From: an uncultured Oscillospiraceae bacterium
GTDB lineage: Bacteria > Bacillota > Clostridia > Oscillospirales > Ruminococcaceae
Direction: 5' to 3'
DNA length: 18,825 nt
Assembly: GCA_950097605.1 (NCBI GenBank)
Contig: CATNEU010000006.1
Location: 1 to 18,825, forward strand
Below the pieces are notes generated by a model. That model saw nothing but the letters and a program-made list of their open reading frames with translations. It did no database searches and was not told the DNA's origin. Shown here one piece after another: positions 13,478-18,825 of the stretch. Both the position numbers and the translations under genes were made by a program. Position 1 is the first letter of the stretch. Every line of letters begins with the position of its first letter.

Positions 13478-14059
13478 CTAGTCCGCCATGCGCAGAAAAT
13501 ACCTATATACGTTTAAATTGTCCGTCAGCTCGGGATGAAACGAGGTGACAAGCATGTTTTGCTGTCTGGCCGCCACAATGTGTCCATGCAGCGTGCAGAG
13601 GACTTCCACTTCCGGCCCGGCCGATTCGATCCAGGGCGCACGAATGAACACAAGCGGGGTTTCCCCGGGGCCGAACGCCGGGACGCGTACCGTCTCGGCA
13701 AAGCTGTCCGACTGCCGGCCGAATGCGTTGCGCCGCACCGTGATGTCCATTAGACGCAGGTGGGACGGCTCGCCGATGATCTTGCGTGCGAGCAGGATCA
13801 TCCCGGCACAGGTGCCCCAGACCGGCATCCCCCCTTGTATACGCGCGCACAGCGGCTCGAACAGATCAAAAATCCGCAGCAGCTTGGCGATTGTCGTACT
13901 TTCGCCGCCGGGCAGAATCAGCGCGTCGGCTTCCATGAGCTCCCGGGTGCGGCGCACCTCGAAGGCACGGACGCCGGGCAGGCGTTCCAGCGCCGCCATG
14001 TGCTCCGCAACCGAGCCCTGCAGCGCCAGTACGCCGATGTGTTTTACAGCGGGATCCAT
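13478..14059 (-). CDS. pdxT: Pyridoxal 5'-phosphate synthase glutaminase subunit PdxT
   Basis: A 193-residue class I glutamine amidotransferase that frees ammonia from glutamine and passes it to PdxS for de novo vitamin B6 synthesis. Seen: IGVLALQGSVAEH near the start, PGGESTT at 50-56, the nucleophile C84 in WGTCAGMILLA, and the catalytic pair H175/E177 in SFHPEL. Length and motifs are complete. ATG at 14059 follows the pdxS TAA stop after only three bases, so the two are one operon with coupled translation, matching the 12+12 complex they form. It stops with TAG, which shows that TAG is a normal stop codon in this genome. Confidence 0.96.
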   Translation of the reverse strand: MDPAVKHIGVLALQGSVAEHMAALERLPGVRAFEVRRTRELMEADALILPGGESTTIAKLLRIFDLFEPLCARIQGGMPVWGTCAGMILLARKIIGEPSHLRLMDITVRRNAFGRQSDSFAETVRVPAFGPGETPLVFIRAPWIESAGPEVEVLCTLHGHIVAARQQNMLVTSFHPELTDNLNVYRYFLRMAD

Positions 14060-14062
14060 GGT

Positions 14063-14953
14063 TTACCAGCCCCTGTCCGCCAGGCGGCTTTCAGGCGGAA
14101 TCTGCTCGATTTCGATGCCGCGCATCGCCTCGCCCAGCCCCTCGCTGACCTCCGCGAGAATATCCGGGTCGTTATAAAACGCGGTGGCCTTGACGATCGC
14201 GCGCGCCATCCTCTCGGGATTTGCTGATTTGAAGATGCCCGAGCCGACAAACACGCCTTCGCTTCCAAGCTGCATCATCAGTGCGGCGTCCGCCGGGGTG
14301 GCGATGCCGCCCGCCGCAAAGTTGACGACCGGCAGCCTGCCGTTTTCTGCAACCCAGCACACCAGGTCGTACGGCGCGCCATTGTCCTTGGCAAACGCCA
14401 TGCGCTCCTCCGCCGGCATATTGGAAAGCCTGCGGACAGCCGACATCATCGTGCGCATGTGCCGCACCGCCTCGACTACGTTGCCGGTGCCGGCTTCGCC
14501 CTTGGTGCGGATCATCGCGGCGCCTTCGCCAATGCGCCGCAGCGCTTCGCCGAGGTTGCGCGCGCCGCAGACAAACGGCACCTTAAAGTCCCATTTGTTG
14601 AGGTGGTAGAGATCATCGGCCGGCGTGAGCACCTCGCTCTCGTCGATGTAGTCGATTTTAAGCGCTTCCAAAATCCGGGCTTCCGCGATGTGCCCGATTC
14701 GCGCCTTGGCCATGACCGGGATCGAAACGGCCTGCTGGATGCCGCGGATCATGCCGGGGTCGCTCATGCGCGCCACGCCGCCCTGCTTGCGGATGTCGGA
14801 GGGTACGCGCTCAAGCGCCATCACGGCAACCGCGCCGGCGGCCTCTGCGATTTTGGCCTGCTCGGGGTTGGTCACATCCATAATCACGCCGCCTTTGAGC
14901 ATCTGCGCGAGGTTTTTGTTCAGCTCGTATTGCTGGGTGTTCTGTGCATTCAT
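14063..14953 (-). CDS. pdxS: Pyridoxal 5'-phosphate synthase lyase subunit PdxS
   Basis: A 296-residue TIM-barrel enzyme that builds pyridoxal phosphate from ribose 5-phosphate, glyceraldehyde 3-phosphate and ammonia. Seen: GGVIMDVTNPEQA (D26), AVMALERVPSD, VMAKARIGH with the substrate-binding K83, and NFAAGGIATPADAALMMQLG with GVFVGSGIFKS, the phosphate-binding loop. I chose ATG at 14953 because AGGAGG lies eleven bases upstream and the protein then starts as in the family; the GTG at 14986 would put that motif inside the gene. It is first in the two-gene pdxS-pdxT operon. No PdxR-type regulator is next to it. Confidence 0.96.
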   Translation of the reverse strand: MNAQNTQQYELNKNLAQMLKGGVIMDVTNPEQAKIAEAAGAVAVMALERVPSDIRKQGGVARMSDPGMIRGIQQAVSIPVMAKARIGHIAEARILEALKIDYIDESEVLTPADDLYHLNKWDFKVPFVCGARNLGEALRRIGEGAAMIRTKGEAGTGNVVEAVRHMRTMMSAVRRLSNMPAEERMAFAKDNGAPYDLVCWVAENGRLPVVNFAAGGIATPADAALMMQLGSEGVFVGSGIFKSANPERMARAIVKATAFYNDPDILAEVSEGLGEAMRGIEIEQIPPESRLADRGW

Positions 14954-15006
14954 TGTATAAATACCTCCTGTTTGGTTGCGCTGCACCTGTTGCAGTGATA
15001 CCCATT

Positions 15007-15035
15007 AGTATAGATGCCGCCGGTGTGAAAAGAAA
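15007..15035 (-). promoter_or_regulatory. Probable promoter of pdxS-pdxT
   Basis: Minus-strand -10 TATACT (15012-15007) with a poor -35 (TTTCTT, 15035-15030) at 17-bp spacing. The leader to the pdxS ATG would be about 50 bases. The sequence CTATACTAATG around it is identical to one ahead of the GNAT gene. Confidence 0.45.
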
Positions 15036-15285
15036 ATCATGGCGAAACAGGTACGGCAAAGGGCGAATTGTTGATAATAGAAAACAAAAGCGGCCATACG
15101 AGGGATGGATTTGAATAAAATCACGGCTATTTGCACGCGCGTCGGGGCGTTTTGCCGGACCGTCTTTATCCTGCACAAAATGCAAAATAGTAAAGCCGGC
15201 TGTTTTGTATGGTATGTAGAACTTTTTTGTCGCGGCAACGGGAACAAAGTTTTGGGAACAGGCACGGTCCGGGGACATATTTCAG
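15036..15285. other. Intergenic stretch between the divergent pdxS and Nudix promoters
   Basis: About 250 bases without a gene I can support. It is more AT-rich than its surroundings and carries GGGAAC twice (15240-15270). One minus-strand frame reads ILHFVQDK at 15165-15188, like the chance translations of short dispersed repeats often seen in gut Firmicutes. I therefore suspect repeat-derived DNA but cannot show it. Confidence 0.35.
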
Positions 15286-15314
15286 TGGAAATTCCGCCTT
15301 TTTCGTGTTACAAT
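15286..15314 (+). promoter_or_regulatory. Promoter of the Nudix-pth unit
   Basis: TGGAAA (15286-15291), 17-bp spacer, TACAAT (15309-15314). The predicted start is near 15321, three bases ahead of a 10-bp hairpin, so the transcript would begin almost directly with a stem-loop. Confidence 0.55.
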
Positions 15315-15323
15315 GATAGCACC

Positions 15324-15348
15324 GAGCGGCTCATGCTTTGAGCCGCTC
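15324..15348 (+). promoter_or_regulatory. Hairpin at the 5' end of the Nudix-pth transcript
   Basis: GAGCGGCTCA (15324-15333) and TGAGCCGCTC (15339-15348) form a perfect 10-bp stem with a TGCTT loop. The following TTGTCTG is a poor U-tract, so a stabilising 5' stem or weak attenuator is possible. Confidence 0.5.
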
Positions 15349-15387
15349 TTGTCTGCTGCCCGCATATCACGCAAAGGAGGCTTCCGC

Positions 15388-15844
15388 ATGGAAAAACCCA
15401 TCCGAACCTCGGCCAAAGCCGTTTTGATCCGGGACGGCCGGTTGCTCTGCATCGAGCACACCGATGAAAACGGTGTGTTTTACGGCCTGCCGGGCGGCGG
15501 CCAGCACAAATACGAGACGCTTCCGCAGGCGCCCAGCGCGCGCGTGCATCGAGGAGGCCGGCGTGCATGTGCAGGTCGGGGAGCTGCTCTATGTGCGGGA
15601 GTACATTGGAAAACACCATGATTTTTCCGAAGCGCACGCGCAGGTGCACCAGATCGAGTTCCTATTTGCCTGCACGATCGCCGGCCGGGTGGACTGCCGG
15701 GTTGGGAACAAGGCGGACCGCCTGCAAACCGGCGTGCGCTGGCTGCCGCTCGCGCAGCTTGGCGCGGTGCGCATCTATCCGTCTGTTTTAAAAGACCTTT
15801 TGCCCGCGGCCGCGGCCGGCCAGTATCTCGGCGACTGCAACTGA
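15388..15844 (+). pseudogene. Nudix hydrolase with a +1 frameshift inside the Nudix box
   Basis: The first frame from ATG 15388 (AAAGGAGG upstream) reads as a normal Nudix N-terminus: TSAKAVLIRDGRLLCIEH, FYGLPGGGQHKYETLPQA. The second half, ACIEEAGVHVQVGELLYVREYIG onward, continues one frame over to TGA at 15842-15844. The switch falls in a GCGCGCGCG run (15536-15544). The total of 457 bases is one more than a multiple of three, so one extra base explains it. The RExxEE part of the box, needed to bind metal, is broken at that spot. If real, the enzyme is dead or cut to about 100 residues; a sequencing error in the GC run is the other explanation. The intact family member would have about 151 residues. 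It lies 23 bases upstream of pth. Confidence 0.8.
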
Positions 15845-15867
15845 ACAAACCATTTGGAGGAGACGCT

Positions 15868-16473
15868 ATGTTTGGCTTTCACAAGAAAAACGAGGCCGCA
15901 GGCCCCGTTTCGCATATGATCGTAGGGCTCGGCAACCCGGGCCGCGAATATGACGGCACCCGCCACAACGCGGGTTTTCTCGCGCTCGACGCGCTCGCGG
16001 CGCAATACGGCGCGCGGATGGACCGTCTCAAATTCAAGTCGCTCTATGGCTTTGCGGAGATCGAGGGAAAACGCGTGCTGCTTCTTAAGCCGCAGACGTT
16101 TATGAATCTGAGCGGCGAGGCGGTCTGCGACGCGGCGGCGTTTTATAAAATCCCGTTTGAAAACATCATTGTGCTATACGATGATATCTCGCTCGACGTT
16201 GGTAAACTGCGTATCCGCCGCAAAGGGTCCCACGGCGGACATAACGGCGTCAAAAACATCATCTATCTCAGCGGAACCGACGTGTTTCCCCGCGTGAAAA
16301 TCGGCGTGGGGGCAAAACCGCATCCGGACTATAATCTCGCGGACTGGGTGCTCAGCCGCTTTCAGAAAAGCGAGAAAGAAGCGCTCGAAGCAGCGCTTGC
16401 AAATGCTGTGGGCGCCTGCGGCCTGCTGGTGCAGGGCCGAACCGACGAGGCGATGAACCGTTACAACGCATAA
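15868..16473 (+). CDS. pth: Peptidyl-tRNA hydrolase
   Basis: A 201-residue essential enzyme that frees tRNA from prematurely released peptidyl-tRNA. Seen: MIVGLGNPGREYDGTRHNAGF with the catalytic H33, KPQTFMNLSG, VLYDD with the catalytic-site aspartate, and GSHGGHNGVKNI. The first 16 residues (MFGFHKKNEAAGPVSH) extend beyond the usual family start; they are kept because TTGGAGGAG lies ahead of ATG 15868 and the inner ATG has no ribosome binding site. It is the Bacillus spoVC homologue, and the mfd gene after it repeats the pth-mfd neighbourhood of Bacillus, without the small fin gene between them. Confidence 0.96.
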   Translation: MFGFHKKNEAAGPVSHMIVGLGNPGREYDGTRHNAGFLALDALAAQYGARMDRLKFKSLYGFAEIEGKRVLLLKPQTFMNLSGEAVCDAAAFYKIPFENIIVLYDDISLDVGKLRIRRKGSHGGHNGVKNIIYLSGTDVFPRVKIGVGAKPHPDYNLADWVLSRFQKSEKEALEAALANAVGACGLLVQGRTDEAMNRYNA

Positions 16474-16483
16474 AAGCCGGACG

Positions 16484-16519
16484 CCGCTGCCGTGCGCACG
16501 GACATACGGCGGAGATTTT
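16484..16519 (+). terminator. Possible weak terminator between pth and mfd
   Basis: CCGC-TG-CCGT (16484-16493) can pair with ACGGCGG (16506-16512) with a small bulge, with ATTTTTACTTTT just after. CCGTGCGCACGG inside is itself palindromic. It may only lower read-through into mfd. Confidence 0.3.
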
Positions 16520-16575
16520 TACTTTTGGCCAGGACGCTTTTGGACCGCGGACCGGCCTCGCATGGGGAGGATATG

Positions 16576-18825
16576 ATGAAGCTTTTTTCAAACGTGCTGT
16601 CCAAGCTGCCCGCCTATGGAAGCGTGGAGGACTGCATCCGCACGGGGCGCACGCCGCTGTGCGTCACCGGGCTGTCGGGGATTCACAAGGCGCATTTTAT
16701 CCACACGCTGTCGGCAAGACTCGAGCGCACGGCGCTTGTGATCGTGGCGGACGAGGCCTCGGGCCGCAAGCTCTGCGACGACATCAACACAATGAGCGGC
16801 CGTGAAACCGCGCTGCTCTATCCGTCGCGCGATTTTTCGTTTCGCACGGTGGAGGGCGCGTCGCACGAATTCGAGCATGCCAGGCTGGCGGTGCTGGGGC
16901 GCATTGTATCCGGGGAATGCCGGGTTGCGGTGGCGAGCGTTGAGGCGGCCGCACAACTGACGATTCCCAAACAGGAGCTGGTGCGGCGGTCGGTGTCGTT
17001 TGCGGCGGGGCAGGAAATCCCGTTTGAGCATGCGATGCAGGTGCTGTCGGGCGCAGGCTATGTGCGCCGTCCGCAGGTGGACGGCGTGTGCCAGTTTGCA
17101 GTGCGCGGCGGCATCCTGGACTTTTTCCCGCCCGACAGCAGCCAGCCGGTGCGCGCCGAGTTCTGGGGCGACGAGATCGACACGATCTCGTATTTCGAGC
17201 TGGAGTCGCAGCGCAGGACCGATCCGGTGAACAGCATCGTCGTCACGCCCGGCGCAGAGGTGCTCTGCGCATCCACCGATGCGCTGATCGAGAAAATCGG
17301 CGGTCTGCTTGCCTCTGCCAAGGGCAAAAACGCCGCCAAGGTGAGGGCCGTGCTGGAAAACGACCGCACCCGGCTGGAAAGCGGAGAGGACCTCGGCAGC
17401 TTTGACAAATACATCTCGCTGCTCTATGACAGCGAACAGACAATTTACGACTATATGCCCGACGCGCTGCTGTTCGTCTGCGAGACGGCCTCGGTGAAAG
17501 AGCGCGCCAAAAACGCCGAGTGGCAGCTTTCGGAGGACCTTAAAGAACTGTTCGAGGAAGGCATCCTGTTTAAAGGGCTCGACCGGTTTGCCATCGACTA
17601 TACCGACAGTTTGCGCAAGTTTGAAAAGCGCGGCGCGGTGTATCTGGACAGCTTTGCGCGCTCGGTCTACGACACGCCGGTCCGGGAACACCAGCAGGTG
17701 ACCGCCACGCAGATTTCCCCCTGGGGCGGCGAGTTTGGGCTGCTCAAGGAGGACGTGGAGTCCCTGCTCGCGCAGAATTTCTGCGTGGCGGTGATGGCCG
17801 GCACCGAAAAAGCCGCGCGCATGCTGGCGGCCGACCTGCAAAAAAGCGGCGTGCCCGCCGATTTTGCACGGGACGCGCGGGACATCATTCTGCGCAAGGT
17901 GTATGTGCTGCCCGGCGCGCTCTCCTCGGGCTTTGAGTATCCCGACGCGCGCTTTGCTTTAATCAGCCACGGGCGCGCGGGGCTGCACACCCAGACCAGA
18001 AAGCGCCGCCGCAAACAGGGCGAGGTGATCCGCAGTTTATCGGATTTAAAGCAGGGGGACCTGGTGGTGCACATCTCGCACGGCATCGGCGTGTTCGACG
18101 GCATCCACAAGCTCGACCTGCACGGCGTTATCAAGGACTATATCAAAATTAAATATGCCGGGGCGGACGTCTTGTATGTACCGGTTACCCAATTGGATCT
18201 GGTCAGCAAATACATCGGCCCGCGCGACGACAGCCGCGTCCGGCTCAACAAGCTCAATTCGGCGGAATGGCAGAAAACCAAAGCGCGGGTGAAAAAGGCT
18301 GCGACCGATATGGCCAAGGAGCTCATCAAGCTCTATGCTGAGCGCATGCAGGTAAAGGGCTACCCCTTTTCAGCGGACGGCGAGTGGCAGCATGAATTCG
18401 AGGAGAAGTTTCCCTATCAAGAGACCGACGACCAGCTGCGCTGTGTCGCCGAGATCAAGCAGGATATGGAGGCGCCGCGCCCAATGGAGCGGCTGCTCTG
18501 CGGGGACGTGGGCTTCGGCAAGACCGAAGTTGCGCTGCGCGCCGCGTTTAAATGCGTCGTCGAGGGCAAACAGTGCGCGATTTTGGTGCCGACGACCATC
18601 CTGGCCTGGCAGCATTACCAGACGACGCTCGCGCGCGTTGAAGGCTTCCCGGTCAAGGTGGAGTTGCTCTCGCGGTTCCGCACCCCCAAACAGCAGGAGT
18701 CGATTGTTAAAAAGCTCGCGACGGGCGAGGTGGATATCATCATCGGCACCCACCGCATTGTGCAAAAGGACATCCGGTTTAAAGATCTGGGGCTGGTGAT
18801 TATCGACGAAGAGCAGCGGTTTGGC
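16576..18825 (+). CDS. mfd: Transcription-repair coupling factor Mfd, N-terminal 750 residues (cut by window end)
   Basis: Mfd is an ATP-driven translocase that pushes RNA polymerase off DNA lesions and recruits UvrA. Seen in one unbroken frame: the UvrB-like N-terminal region (VRGGILDFFPPDSSQPVRAEFWGDEID near residues 176-202), the CarD-like RNA polymerase interaction domain (about 490-560, GDLVVHISHGIGVFDG), the linker, and the helicase domain with Walker A GDVGFGKTE near 643-651 and Walker B DEEQRFG ending at the window edge. The RNA polymerase and DNA translocation parts are intact as far as visible; about 400 residues, with the TRG motif and the UvrA-blocking domain, lie outside. I prefer ATG 16576 because GGAGG is five bases upstream; ATG 16573 is too close to it. 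It lies 102 bases after pth. Confidence 0.97.
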   Translation, partial: MKLFSNVLSKLPAYGSVEDCIRTGRTPLCVTGLSGIHKAHFIHTLSARLERTALVIVADEASGRKLCDDINTMSGRETALLYPSRDFSFRTVEGASHEFEHARLAVLGRIVSGECRVAVASVEAAAQLTIPKQELVRRSVSFAAGQEIPFEHAMQVLSGAGYVRRPQVDGVCQFAVRGGILDFFPPDSSQPVRAEFWGDEIDTISYFELESQRRTDPVNSIVVTPGAEVLCASTDALIEKIGGLLASAKGKNAAKVRAVLENDRTRLESGEDLGSFDKYISLLYDSEQTIYDYMPDALLFVCETASVKERAKNAEWQLSEDLKELFEEGILFKGLDRFAIDYTDSLRKFEKRGAVYLDSFARSVYDTPVREHQQVTATQISPWGGEFGLLKEDVESLLAQNFCVAVMAGTEKAARMLAADLQKSGVPADFARDARDIILRKVYVLPGALSSGFEYPDARFALISHGRAGLHTQTRKRRRKQGEVIRSLSDLKQGDLVVHISHGIGVFDGIHKLDLHGVIKDYIKIKYAGADVLYVPVTQLDLVSKYIGPRDDSRVRLNKLNSAEWQKTKARVKKAATDMAKELIKLYAERMQVKGYPFSADGEWQHEFEEKFPYQETDDQLRCVAEIKQDMEAPRPMERLLCGDVGFGKTEVALRAAFKCVVEGKQCAILVPTTILAWQHYQTTLARVEGFPVKVELLSRFRTPKQQESIVKKLATGEVDIIIGTHRIVQKDIRFKDLGLVIIDEEQRFG

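Noticed and set aside
16588..17841. 417-codon minus-strand open frame opposite mfd
   Set aside because: The plus strand here is an uninterrupted, motif-rich mfd frame; this is its shadow.

Overview
The window looks like a piece of a GC-rich, spore-forming Firmicute of the class Clostridia (an Oscillospiraceae/Ruminococcaceae-type gut anaerobe is my best guess). Reasons: a germination protein YpeB, a class B sortase, an L,D-transpeptidase, the pdxS-pdxT route to pyridoxal phosphate, a cysteine desulfurase-thiI pair without a rhodanese domain, and the pth-mfd order known from Bacillus and clostridia. No tRNA, rRNA, CRISPR array, transposase or phage gene is visible. Most of the window is ordinary housekeeping DNA. 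The unusual material lies in the gaps and in a few decaying or recoded small genes.

Layout. 1-3741 is minus strand: a small XRE regulator interrupted by two adjacent amber codons, hflX with a possible short leader ORF, a Nudix hydrolase, a GNAT acetyltransferase and a secreted YkuD L,D-transpeptidase. 3742-4738 is plus strand: a promoter, a 96-nt imperfect palindrome in the 5' leader, a membrane-anchored NERD-domain protein without the usual catalytic residues, and a strong terminator. 4855-11189 is minus strand: a broken cytidine deaminase remnant, a dense 65-bp multi-palindrome, an alpha-L-fucosidase, then a compact cluster read as cysteine desulfurase, thiI, cinA, srtB, which starts at a near-consensus promoter and ends at a strong terminator. 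11610-12959 is ypeB on plus. 13352-14953 is pdxS-pdxT on minus with its own terminator. From 15286 onward all is plus: a frameshifted Nudix gene, pth and the first 750 codons of mfd, cut by the window edge.

How the genes work together. The desulfurase and ThiI form a sulfur-relay pair for 4-thiouridine in tRNA and probably thiamine. PdxS and PdxT make pyridoxal phosphate, the cofactor that the desulfurase needs. HflX, Pth and Mfd deal with stalled ribosomes, peptidyl-tRNA and stalled RNA polymerase. Sortase B and the L,D-transpeptidase act on the cell wall, and YpeB serves spore germination.

Most worth a second look: the in-frame tandem TAG codons in the XRE gene, the possible attenuator ahead of hflX, the structured leader at 3917-4012 whose loop can pair with the ribosome binding site, the 5133-5197 palindrome cluster next to a cytidine deaminase that has lost its N-terminus and catalytic glutamate, and the +1 frameshift inside a Nudix box. 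I do not see a clear new multi-gene defence or biosynthetic system here.
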